DNA of 64,000 nucleotides from positions 14,824 through 78,823 of the forward strand of contig NZ_JBGQOG010000021.1 in the NCBI RefSeq assembly GCF_052113705.1, read 5' to 3'. Shown in pieces: positions 42,491-50,168 of this stretch; within the stretch, counting starts at the first letter, position 1; each line of letters opens with the position of its first letter. This stretch comes from JBGQOG01 sp052113705 (GTDB lineage Bacteria > Pseudomonadota > Alphaproteobacteria > Rhodobacterales > Rhodobacteraceae). The notes beneath the pieces were generated by a model. The model searched no databases. It worked only from the letters and a program-made list of their open reading frames with translations, and was not told the origin of the DNA. The position numbers were made by a program, and so were the translations under genes.

Positions 42491-43639
42491 ATGCTGACCC
42501 GTAGAGCCACATTGTTTGGCGCGGCTGGCATTGCCGCCGCACCGCTGTTTGTCAACGCCGTCAAGGCTGAGGAAATCATGGACACCTCGATCGCGCCGCC
42601 CGCCGATCTGACGACATTGCCGCGCATCAAACACAAGCTGCTGCGCCCGCCTTTCGTACATGAGCATGAGCAGGTCGCCAGCATCGGTCCGCGCGTCGTC
42701 GAATTCGAGATGAAGATCCTCGAGAAGGAAGTGCAGGTGGATGATGATGTCTATCTGCAGGGCATGACCTTCAATGGCTCGATCCCCGGCCCGCTGATGG
42801 TCGTGCATCAGGATGATTACGTCGAGCTGACGCTGTTCAATGATGCCAATAACACGATGCAGCATAACATCGACTTCCACGCTGCCACGGGTGCTTTGGG
42901 TGGCGGATCGCTGACCCTCGTGAACCCCGGCGAAAAAACCACTTTGCGTTTCCGCGCCACGCGCCCCGGGGTCTTTGTCTATCACTGCGCGCCTGGCGGC
43001 CCGATGATCCCTTGGCATGTCGTCTCGGGCATGTCGGGGGCCATTCTGGTGCTGCCGCGCGACGGGCTGAAGGATCACCTTGGTCAGCCGGTCAGCTATG
43101 ACCGGATCTACTATATCGGCGAGAATGACTTCTACATCCCGAAGGATGCGGAGGGCGCCTATAAACGCTTTGCCGATCCGGGCGACAGCTATGCTGACAC
43201 GCTCGAGGTGATGAACGGACTCATTCCCAGCCATGTGGTGTTCAACGGCAAGGTCGGCGCGCTGACCGGCGACAATGCGCTGAAGGCCAATCAGGGCGAG
43301 CGGGTGCTGTTCATCCATAGTCAGGCCAACCGGGATACCCGCCCGCATCTGATCGGCGGTCATGGCGATCTGGTCTGGGAACATGGCAAGTTCAACAATC
43401 CGCCGGTGCGCGACATGGAAACCTGGTTCGTGCGGGGCGGCTCGGCAGCCGCCGCGCTCTACACCTTCCTGCAGCCGGGCGTTTATGCCTATGTGAACCA
43501 CAATCTGATCGAGGCGGTGAACAAGGGCGCCACGGCGCATGTGCTGGTGGAAGGCACCTGGAACAACGATCTGATGGAGCAGGTTCAGGCCCCCGTCGAA
43601 TATAATGTCGCCTATGAGGGGCGCAGCGCCCTGCCGTAA
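42491..43639 (+). CDS. nirK: copper-containing nitrite reductase NirK
   Basis: Reduces nitrite to nitric oxide in the periplasm; a homotrimer of two-cupredoxin-domain subunits. 382 residues with a Tat-type signal (MLTRRATLFGAAGIAAAPLF). Copper ligands: HNIDFHAATG (~129-138, type 1 and type 2 His), HCAPGGPMIPWHVVSGMSG (~170-188, His, Cys, His, Met of type 1 and type 2 sites), HLIGGHGDLVW and a late NHNLIEA (type 2 His). AAGGAG precedes the ATG. Electrons probably come from the pseudoazurin at 45853. Followed by nirV; NNR-type box upstream. Confidence 0.97.
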   Translation: MLTRRATLFGAAGIAAAPLFVNAVKAEEIMDTSIAPPADLTTLPRIKHKLLRPPFVHEHEQVASIGPRVVEFEMKILEKEVQVDDDVYLQGMTFNGSIPGPLMVVHQDDYVELTLFNDANNTMQHNIDFHAATGALGGGSLTLVNPGEKTTLRFRATRPGVFVYHCAPGGPMIPWHVVSGMSGAILVLPRDGLKDHLGQPVSYDRIYYIGENDFYIPKDAEGAYKRFADPGDSYADTLEVMNGLIPSHVVFNGKVGALTGDNALKANQGERVLFIHSQANRDTRPHLIGGHGDLVWEHGKFNNPPVRDMETWFVRGGSAAAALYTFLQPGVYAYVNHNLIEAVNKGATAHVLVEGTWNNDLMEQVQAPVEYNVAYEGRSALP

Positions 43640-43713
43640 CCGGCGCGCGTGGAAGCCTCTGGGGTGGCCGGTTCGGCCACCCCTTTTGCATGACCAACAG
43701 CGAGGCAGAGAAG

Positions 43714-44529
43714 ATGCGACCCCTTAGGATTGCCGCCCCCCTGACGTTTGGCGTGTTGGCGCTTGGTGTGCTGGCGTTTGGCTCTTGGGCCACGCGTCCG
43801 CTGCCGCCGCTGCCGGGGCCAGAGACGGTAGAGATCGCCGCCCGGCCCTTTGCATATCGTCCGGCGGGGGATTTCCATCTGGCGGGTGCGCAGGCCGATC
43901 CGGCCCTGCAGCACATCACCCCAGCGCAACCGCTGCTGATCATGAAATATCCGGTTGCGGCTGCAGATTATGCGCGCTGCGTCGCCGCCGGGAAATGCCT
44001 GCGCGCCGATGCGCCGACCGTCCCGGGCGCTCTGCCACAGACCGGGGTGAACTGGATCGATGCCCATGCCTATGCCAGTTGGCTGAGCGCGCGCACCGGC
44101 CAGCACTGGCGCCTGCCGAGCGATGCGGAATGGCAGCGCGCCGCCGCCGAGCGGTTCTTTGATGACGGGGTCGAGGCGGCCTCGCTCGGTGATCCGGCGC
44201 AACGCTGGCTGGCCACCTACAGCAGCCGGGTGCGCGCCCGCGGCGTGGCCGATCCCGCGCTGCGCCCTCTGGGCAGTTTCGGCGAAAACACGCTGGGGGT
44301 GGCGGATCTGGCGGGCAATATCTGGGAATGGACCGACAGTTGCGACGCGACGGGCGAGCTGGATGCGCAGGGGGCGATCCTCTCGGCGCGGCCCTATTGC
44401 GGGGTGCGGATTGCCGAGGGGAAACACCGCGCCTTCATCATCGACTTTGTCCGTGATGCCAAATCGGGCGGATGTGGTGCCGGGGTGCCGCCGGATTATC
44501 TGGGCTTTCGTCTGGTGCGCGAAGATTGA
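43714..44529 (+). CDS. nirV: NirV, formylglycine-generating-enzyme-like accessory protein
   Basis: A 271-residue SUMF1/FGE-fold protein, regularly found next to nirK as nirV; its exact role in nitrite reduction is not settled. An N-terminal hydrophobic segment (IAAPLTFGVLALGVLAFGSWA) anchors or exports it. FGE features: VNWIDAHAYASWLSARTGQHWRLPSDAEW (in parts, ~115-145), GVADLAGNIWEWTDSC and the terminal PDYLGFRLVRED. The start at 43714 is preferred over 43690 because GAGG precedes it. Ends in a strong terminator. Confidence 0.9.
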   Translation: MRPLRIAAPLTFGVLALGVLAFGSWATRPLPPLPGPETVEIAARPFAYRPAGDFHLAGAQADPALQHITPAQPLLIMKYPVAAADYARCVAAGKCLRADAPTVPGALPQTGVNWIDAHAYASWLSARTGQHWRLPSDAEWQRAAAERFFDDGVEAASLGDPAQRWLATYSSRVRARGVADPALRPLGSFGENTLGVADLAGNIWEWTDSCDATGELDAQGAILSARPYCGVRIAEGKHRAFIIDFVRDAKSGGCGAGVPPDYLGFRLVRED

Positions 44530-44559
44530 AAAACCCCCGGTCGCAGGACCGGGGGTTTT
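44530..44559 (+). terminator. nirKV terminator, probably bidirectional
   Basis: Perfect 13-bp inverted repeat AAAACCCCCGGTC / GACCGGGGGTTTT with loop GCAG, directly after nirV and just before the convergent nnrS stop codon. Confidence 0.9.
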
Positions 44560-44562
44560 CGT

Positions 44563-45756
44563 TCAGCGGTTGGGCCGACGCGCCGATGGGTTGGGCTGCC
44601 AAAGCCAGGGGCCGACCCGCCAGAGATACAGCGCGAAGGCCAGCGACCAGAAGAGCGCCGCCCAGACCAGACCACTTTGCCCTGCCAGATTTGCCTCGGG
44701 CAGCAGCACCCGGATGAGACCGGCGATCAGCAATGCGGCAAAACCGGCGCTCAGGCCGACGCCCGCCTCCAGAACCCGGCCGGTATGCCCCATCGCCGCC
44801 CGCATCATCACCGCCAAAGTCATGCCGCCGACCGCCCCGATGCCCCAGAGATGCGCCCCTGCAGCGGGTGCGGTCATGCCCAGTGCGGCCAGAATTTGCG
44901 CCGCCATCCCCACAGGCACAAACGCATAGGCCAGATGCAGCATGAGCAACAAAGGCGAGCGCCAGCTGCCCAATCCCTGCCAGCGCAAGAGCCGCAGGGC
45001 ATGCAACCCGGCCGCCGCCGCCAGTGCCGCTGCGGTGACGATCCCTTCGGGCCGCGCCGCCCAGAGGATCAGCGCCAGCGCCCCCGCCGCCAGGCAGAGC
45101 GCATCAAAGCGGTTGAACGGGACCGGCAGCCTGGTCTGCTGCCGCTTGACCAGCCAGTTGCGGGTAAAGCTGGGAATGATCCTGCCGCCGATCAGCGTGA
45201 TCAGGAAAATCACCACCGCCAGACCGGCGCGCATGCCATATAGGCTTTCGCCCCGCGCCATCACCTCGAGATGAAAGGTGATATTGGCGGCGAGATAGAG
45301 GCCGACCGGCCCCACCACCATCAGATTGCGCCAATTGCGCCCGGCGATGATCTCGCGCGCGGTCAGTGCCAGCACGGCGGCCAGAAAGCCCGCATCGAGG
45401 AGAAGAACCCCGACCGCGCTGAGACCCAAAAGCCCGGCCACCGCCAGCCGCCCGGTAATCCAGAGCGCCGCGAGCAGCATCAGCGCCGGGCCGCGGGTGG
45501 GCATCCGCCCGGTCCAGTTCGGGATGGCGGTGAACAAAAAGCCGACGATCACCGCCGAGGTATAGCCAAAGAGCATTTCATGCAGGTGCCAGTCGCGCGG
45601 CGCGAAAGGGCCCTGCAAGGTCAGATCACCGGCCCGCAGCGCCATCCAGACAGGAATGGCCAATGTGGCGAAAAGCGCCGCCAGCAAAAAGAACGGCCGG
45701 AATCCATAGCTGAACAGCGCCGGTCCGGTATAGGGTTTCGGGGTGAGACGGGGCAT
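44563..45756 (-). CDS. nnrS: NnrS family membrane protein
   Basis: A haem- and copper-containing membrane protein linked to nitric oxide stress in denitrifiers. 397 residues with about 12 predicted helices. Family hallmarks: GYGFRPFF-like SYGFRPFFLLAALFA (~16-30), WHLHEMLFGYTSAVIVGFLF (~56-75) and GGRIIPSFTRNWL. AGGAGG precedes the ATG at 45756. It lies 97 bp after the pseudoazurin gene on the same strand, with a terminator-like hairpin between, and converges on nirKV. Confidence 0.93.
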   Translation of the reverse strand: MPRLTPKPYTGPALFSYGFRPFFLLAALFATLAIPVWMALRAGDLTLQGPFAPRDWHLHEMLFGYTSAVIVGFLFTAIPNWTGRMPTRGPALMLLAALWITGRLAVAGLLGLSAVGVLLLDAGFLAAVLALTAREIIAGRNWRNLMVVGPVGLYLAANITFHLEVMARGESLYGMRAGLAVVIFLITLIGGRIIPSFTRNWLVKRQQTRLPVPFNRFDALCLAAGALALILWAARPEGIVTAAALAAAAGLHALRLLRWQGLGSWRSPLLLMLHLAYAFVPVGMAAQILAALGMTAPAAGAHLWGIGAVGGMTLAVMMRAAMGHTGRVLEAGVGLSAGFAALLIAGLIRVLLPEANLAGQSGLVWAALFWSLAFALYLWRVGPWLWQPNPSARRPNR

Positions 45757-45796
45757 CAGAACCTCCTGCGGCCGCGGTGACAAAAAGGGGAGGATG

Positions 45797-45829
45797 AAAA
45801 AGGGGCGGCACCGTTACCGGCACCACCCC
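45797..45829 (-). terminator. terminator between pseudoazurin and nnrS
   Basis: On the minus strand GGGGTGGTGCCG and CGGTGCCGCCCC pair over 12 bp including G-U pairs (arms at 45818-45829 and 45802-45813), then TTTTT. Confidence 0.6.
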
Positions 45830-45852
45830 AGGTATCGGCCTCGAAGGGACGC

Positions 45853-46299
45853 TCAGGGCCGGATCTGGGCGAAATCAGCCTCAAGCCGCGCGGCGGCCTT
45901 GCCCTTTTGCGGCACGGCTTTCGCGGCCTCCAGATTGACGGGCGCGCCGACCTGAATCAGGCCAACCATCCCCATCCCGGCATGCGGCGTGCATTTCACG
46001 CCATAAACGCCCTCGACGGTCGGGGTCAGCTCAAAGGTCTCGCCCATTTTGCTTTTGAAGACCTCGACCCCCTCGGGCAGCATGCCCTTGATCGCTTCGA
46101 CATTATGGCCCTTGTCGGTTGCCACAAAGCGGATGGTATCGCCGGGCTGCGCCGCGACAAAGCCCGGCTCGAAGACCATCGCGCCATCGGCGCCTTTGTT
46201 CAGCATGTGCACTTCAATGGTCGCAGCGGGTGCGGCACTGGCCAACAGCCCGGCGGCAACCAGCGAGAGCATGAGACGGGGAAGCAGGGAGGGGGACAT
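45853..46299 (-). CDS. pseudoazurin
   Basis: Small blue copper protein that carries electrons to NirK or to cytochrome cd1/nitrous oxide reductase. 148 residues with signal peptide (cleavage after ASAAPA, ~25). Type 1 copper ligands: His in ATDKGHNVEAI, Cys, His and Met in KCTPHAGMGMVG. The divergent nnr gene shares its upstream region, where an FNR/NNR-type box lies about 70-80 bp from this start. Confidence 0.95.
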   Translation of the reverse strand: MSPSLLPRLMLSLVAAGLLASAAPAATIEVHMLNKGADGAMVFEPGFVAAQPGDTIRFVATDKGHNVEAIKGMLPEGVEVFKSKMGETFELTPTVEGVYGVKCTPHAGMGMVGLIQVGAPVNLEAAKAVPQKGKAAARLEADFAQIRP

Positions 46300-46367
46300 T
46301 GCAAGATCCTTTCAAGGCGTGATTGTTTCGTTGCCGCCGGTTATGCGCTATGCGTGGGGCCGCAACG

Positions 46368-46381
46368 TTGTGCTGCGTCAA
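46368..46381. promoter_or_regulatory. FNR/NNR-type box between pseudoazurin and nnr genes
   Basis: TTGTGCTGCGTCAA in the divergent promoter region, 49 bp upstream of the nnr start. Fits the TTGyN-N4-NyCAA dyad less perfectly than the other two boxes. Confidence 0.55.
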
Positions 46382-46429
46382 ACTTCCGCACAGTCAGAAC
46401 GGCGGTCCGGCGTAAGGGGCGGGGGAAAG

Positions 46430-47131
46430 ATGAAGAAACTCGACGAAAGCCTGCTGGCAGGCATTCCGCCGTTTCGGCAGCTGGAGCGGGGGCAGATCCG
46501 CGCGATCCTCGATCAGGCAATGGCCAGGCGCTATGACGAGGGGCAGGCGGTCTTTCATGCGGGGGATGTGGCCGAGCGGTTTTATCTGCTGCTCGACGGG
46601 GTGATCCGGGTGATCCGCACCACGCCCGGCGGCGAACAGATCATTGCGATGCATATCGCGGCGGGGCAACTTTTCGGCATTGCCCCGGCCATCGGACGTG
46701 ACAGCTATCCCGCCACCGCGATGACGGCGGCCGAAAGCCTGACCCTGTCCTGGCCGGTGCGGCTTTGGCCCGAATTTGTCGCGCAATATCCGGGTTTTGC
46801 CAGCGAGACCTATGCCGTCGTCGGGTTCCGGATGGGCGAATTGCACAACCGGCTGACCGAAATGGCGACGCAGGCCGTGGAGCAGCGGGTGGCCAATGCC
46901 CTGTTGCGGATGGTCAATCAGACTGGCCGCAAGGTGGAGGGGGGGATCGAGATCACCTTTCCGATCACCCGGCAGAACATCTCAGAAATGACCGGCACCA
47001 CGCTGCATACGGTCAGCCGGCTGCTCAGCGCCTGGGAAAAGCAGGGCGTGGTGGAAAGCCGCCGTCGTCATATCGTGGTGACCAATCCGCATCAGCTCGT
47101 TGTGCTGAGCGGTTCTGCGGGCGCGCGGTAA
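46430..47131 (+). CDS. nnr: Nnr, NO-responsive Crp/Fnr family regulator
   Basis: A 233-residue activator of nir and nor genes. N-terminal cyclic-nucleotide-like sensor domain (GQAVFHAGDVAERFYLLLDG), dimerisation helix, and C-terminal helix-turn-helix ITRQNISEMTGTTLHTVSRL with the Ser-Arg of the Fnr recognition helix. There is no Cys in the chain, so no iron-sulfur cluster as in FNR; this fits NNR/NnrR. GGGGGAAAG precedes the start. It lies inside the denitrification island whose three dyad boxes it should bind. Confidence 0.9.
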   Translation: MKKLDESLLAGIPPFRQLERGQIRAILDQAMARRYDEGQAVFHAGDVAERFYLLLDGVIRVIRTTPGGEQIIAMHIAAGQLFGIAPAIGRDSYPATAMTAAESLTLSWPVRLWPEFVAQYPGFASETYAVVGFRMGELHNRLTEMATQAVEQRVANALLRMVNQTGRKVEGGIEITFPITRQNISEMTGTTLHTVSRLLSAWEKQGVVESRRRHIVVTNPHQLVVLSGSAGAR

Positions 47132-47180
47132 GACCCGGCCCCCCGCGCCGCGTCACCAGCACCGCTTTTTGTGCCGCCCG

Positions 47181-47396
47181 TTAAAGGGCGGTGCGCAGGC
47201 TATCGTGCAGTTCCGCGCGAAAGGCAGCTTCTTCCAGGTGATATTCGTGGCAGGCGTCGCGCAATGTGTGGAAGGGCGAGACCGAACAGCCGACACAGAG
47301 CATGTGGTGGCGCAGGAATACCTGCACCATCTCGGGCCATTGGCTCATCAGCTCGGCCAGGGGCAGATCGGGATCATCAAGGGATGGCGGACGCAT
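47181..47396 (-). CDS. DUF1858 domain-containing small protein
   Basis: A 71-residue protein with the DUF1858 pattern (PLAELMSQWPEMVQVFLRHH, then MLCVGCSVSPFHTLRDAC). The CVGC pair could hold a metal or take part in redox chemistry. The start at 47396 has GAGGAGGG upstream and is preferred over 47411. It is divergent from norC and could share the NNR-type box at 47453. Such genes recur in NO-detoxifying gene clusters; the function is unknown. Confidence 0.82.
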   Translation of the reverse strand: MRPPSLDDPDLPLAELMSQWPEMVQVFLRHHMLCVGCSVSPFHTLRDACHEYHLEEAAFRAELHDSLRTAL

Positions 47397-47452
47397 GGCG
47401 ACCCTCCTCATCGTGGTGCGGTCACCCTAGGCTGATTTTCTGTCTTCGTCTT

Positions 47453-47466
47453 TGCGCTGGCACAAC
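47453..47466. promoter_or_regulatory. FNR/NNR-type box upstream of norC
   Basis: TTGCGCTGGCACAA, a good TTGCG-N4-CrCAA dyad, 57 bp upstream of the norC start. Confidence 0.75.
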
Positions 47467-47523
47467 CTTGGGGCGTCGGCGGGCGGTTAGCACTGGGGGC
47501 CCGTCCTCAGCCGAAGGCCAGCC

Positions 47524-47976
47524 ATGTCAGAGCTCCTTACCAAATCACGGGCCCGGAATATCTTCTATGGAGGATCACTATTCTTCATCGTCGTCTTCGG
47601 GGCCCTCAGTTTTCAAAGCCACCGCTATGTGGTCACCACCTCCACCGCCAGCCAGCCGCTGACCGATGCCGTACGCCTCGGCAAACATGTCTGGGAGCGC
47701 AACAGCTGCATCAATTGCCATACTTTGCACGGAGAGGGCGCCTATTTCGCGCCCGAGCTTGGCAATGTGATGACCCGCTGGGGAGTCTATGACGACCCCG
47801 AAGGCGCCTATCAGGCGCTGTCGGGCTGGATGGGCGCGCAGCCGAGCGGCATCGAAGGCCGTCGCCAGATGCCGCATTTCGAGGTGACCGAAGAAGAGAT
47901 CCGCGCGCTGGCCGAATTCCTCCGCTGGGCCGATCACACCAATACCCAGAACTGGCCGCCGAATGACGCGGGCTGA
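47524..47976 (+). CDS. norC: NorC, cytochrome c subunit of nitric oxide reductase
   Basis: A 150-residue membrane-anchored cytochrome c that feeds electrons to NorB. One N-terminal helix (IFYGGSLFFIVVFGALSFQS), haem site CINCHTLHGEG (~62-72) followed by FAPELGNVMTRWG, and axial Met in GRRQMPHFEV. Length and order are those of NorC in cNOR. First gene of norCBQD; 12 bp separate it from norB. Confidence 0.96.
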   Translation: MSELLTKSRARNIFYGGSLFFIVVFGALSFQSHRYVVTTSTASQPLTDAVRLGKHVWERNSCINCHTLHGEGAYFAPELGNVMTRWGVYDDPEGAYQALSGWMGAQPSGIEGRRQMPHFEVTEEEIRALAEFLRWADHTNTQNWPPNDAG

Positions 47977-47988
47977 GGGAGATAAACC

Positions 47989-49356
47989 ATGAAATATTCA
48001 TCTCAAAAGATCGCGCTTGCCTATTTTCTGGTGGCGATGGCGCTTTTCGCCGTGCAGGTGCTGGGCGGGCTGTTGGCGGGCTGGATCTATGTCTCGCCCA
48101 ACACCCTGTCCGAGGTGCTGCCGTTCAACATCATCCGGATGATCCACACCAACGCGCTGATCGTCTGGCTGCTGCTGGGCTTTTTCGGCGCAGCCTATTA
48201 CCTCGTGCCCGAGGAATCCGAGCGCGAGATCTGGTCGGTCAAGCTGGCCTATCTGCAACTGGCCATCCTGGTGGTTGGCACTCTGGGCGCGGTGGTCAGC
48301 TATCTGGCGGGCATCCACGGCGGGCGCGAGTTTCTGGAGCAACCGCTCTGGGTAAAATTCGGCATTCTGGTCGCGGCGGTGATCTTCTTGATCAACATCT
48401 CGCTGACCGTGCTCGCCGGGCGCAAGACCGCGATCACCAATGTCTTGCTGACCGGGCTCTGGCTGTTGTCGCTCCTGTGGATTTTCGCCTTCATCAACCC
48501 CGACAACCTCAGCCTCGACAAGATGTACTGGTGGTTTGTCGTCCATCTCTGGGTGGAAGGCACCTGGGAACTGGTGATGGCCTCGATCCTTGCCTTCCTG
48601 ATGCTGAAACTGACCGGGGTTGACCGTGAGGTGATCGAAAAATGGCTCTATGTCATTGTCGCCACTGCGCTTTTCTCGGGCATTCTTGGCACTGGGCACC
48701 ATTTCTACTGGATCGGCCTGCCGGGCTATTGGCAATGGGTCGGCTCGATCTTCTCGACCTTTGAGGTGATCCCTTTCTTCCTGATGATGAGTTTTGCCTT
48801 TGTCATGGTCTGGAAGGGGCGGCGCAATCACCCGAACAAGGCAGCGCTGCTGTGGTCGCTCGGTTCGTCGACGGTGGCGTTCTTTGGCGCCGGGGTCTGG
48901 GGCTTTTTGCACACGCTGCATGGGGTGAACTATTACAGTCACGGCACGCAGATCACCGCCGCGCATGGGCATTTGTCCTTCTATGGCGCCTATGTCGCGC
49001 TGAACCTGGCGGTGTTCACCTATGCGATGCCGATACTGCGCGGGCGGTCGCCCTATAATCAGGTGCTCAACATGGTCAGCTTCTGGCTGATGACCGGCGG
49101 CATGGCCTTCATGACCTTTGTGCTGACCTTTGCCGGCACGATCCAGACACATCTGCAGCGGGTGATGGGTCTCTATTACATGGATGTGCAGGACCAGTTG
49201 GGCATCTTCTACATCATGCGCTTCGGGGCCGGGGCGGCGGTGGTACTGGGGGCTTTGCTCTTCATCTACGCCCAGCTTTTCCCGCGGCGTGAGATCATCG
49301 CCCGTGGAGTGGCTGAAAACGGCCCCCGCGACGCCATGCCGGGAGAGCAGGCATGA
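47989..49356 (+). CDS. norB: NorB, catalytic subunit of nitric oxide reductase
   Basis: Haem-copper oxidase superfamily subunit, 455 residues with 12 helices, reducing two NO to N2O at a haem b3/FeB centre. Metal ligands: His in IRMIHTNALIVW (~54), Glu/His in VVHLWVEGTWEL (~187), GTGHHFYWIG (~240) and late His in AAHGHLSFYG (~330). The cytochrome-c-dependent form (cNOR), since NorC is separate and there is no quinol-oxidase extension. Overlaps norQ by 4 bp (ATGA). Confidence 0.97.
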   Translation: MKYSSQKIALAYFLVAMALFAVQVLGGLLAGWIYVSPNTLSEVLPFNIIRMIHTNALIVWLLLGFFGAAYYLVPEESEREIWSVKLAYLQLAILVVGTLGAVVSYLAGIHGGREFLEQPLWVKFGILVAAVIFLINISLTVLAGRKTAITNVLLTGLWLLSLLWIFAFINPDNLSLDKMYWWFVVHLWVEGTWELVMASILAFLMLKLTGVDREVIEKWLYVIVATALFSGILGTGHHFYWIGLPGYWQWVGSIFSTFEVIPFFLMMSFAFVMVWKGRRNHPNKAALLWSLGSSTVAFFGAGVWGFLHTLHGVNYYSHGTQITAAHGHLSFYGAYVALNLAVFTYAMPILRGRSPYNQVLNMVSFWLMTGGMAFMTFVLTFAGTIQTHLQRVMGLYYMDVQDQLGIFYIMRFGAGAAVVLGALLFIYAQLFPRREIIARGVAENGPRDAMPGEQA

Positions 49357-50159
49357 CCGCGCCGCTGCACCATCCCCTGCCGGAGGGTATCCCTTTTTAC
49401 CAACCCGTCGCGGCCGAATGCACCCTGTTCGAGACGGCCCATGCCAAAGGCCTGCCCCTTCTGTTGAAGGGGCCGACCGGCTGCGGCAAAACCCGCTTTG
49501 TCGAGCATATGGCCGCCCGGCTGGGTCGCCCGCTCTACACGGTGGCCTGCCATGATGACCTTTCCGCCTCGGATCTGCTGGGCCGCTATCTGTTGCGCGG
49601 CGGGCAGACCGAATGGGTGGATGGCCCGCTGACCCGCGCGGTGCGCGAGGGGGCGATCTGCTATCTCGATGAGGTGGTTGAGGCGCGGCGCGATGTCACC
49701 GTGGTGCTGCATCCGTTGACCGACAATCGCCGCACATTGATGCTGGATCGCACGGGCGAGGAACTGCAGGCGCCGCCGCGCTTCATGCTGGTGGCGAGTT
49801 ATAACCCCGGCTATCAGAACATCCTGAAACGGCTGAAACCCTCGACCCGGCAGCGGTTTCTGTCGATCAGCTTCGGCTTTCCCGAGCCGGAGACCGAAGC
49901 CCGCATTGTGGCGCGCGAAAGCGGCCTTGATCCCGCGCGGGTGGCACCTTTGGTGCGGCTGGCGGGACATATCCGCGCGCTGGCCGGGATGGATCTGGAG
50001 GAGGGCGTTTCGACCCGCCTTCTGATCTATACCGCCACGCTGATTGCGGGCGGCATGCCGCTGGAGCGCGCGCTGCAGGCGGCGGTGATCGAGCCGCTGA
50101 CCGATGAACCGGAGGTGGTGCAGGCTTTGCGCGATCTGATCTCTGTGGTCTACGGATAG
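49353..50159 (+). CDS. norQ: NorQ, AAA+ ATPase for NO reductase activation
   Basis: A 268-residue MoxR-type ATPase. Walker A KGPTGCGKTRF (~41-51), Walker B AICYLDEVVEAR (~97-108), sensor region MLVASYNPGYQN. With NorD it inserts or activates the non-haem iron of NorB. Coupled to norB by overlap and followed by norD after 9 bp. Confidence 0.96.
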   Translation: MTAPLHHPLPEGIPFYQPVAAECTLFETAHAKGLPLLLKGPTGCGKTRFVEHMAARLGRPLYTVACHDDLSASDLLGRYLLRGGQTEWVDGPLTRAVREGAICYLDEVVEARRDVTVVLHPLTDNRRTLMLDRTGEELQAPPRFMLVASYNPGYQNILKRLKPSTRQRFLSISFGFPEPETEARIVARESGLDPARVAPLVRLAGHIRALAGMDLEEGVSTRLLIYTATLIAGGMPLERALQAAVIEPLTDEPEVVQALRDLISVVYG

Positions 50160-50168
50160 GGGGCAGCG

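Noticed and set aside
47998..49152. 384-codon open frame on the minus strand
   Set aside because: Antisense to norB.
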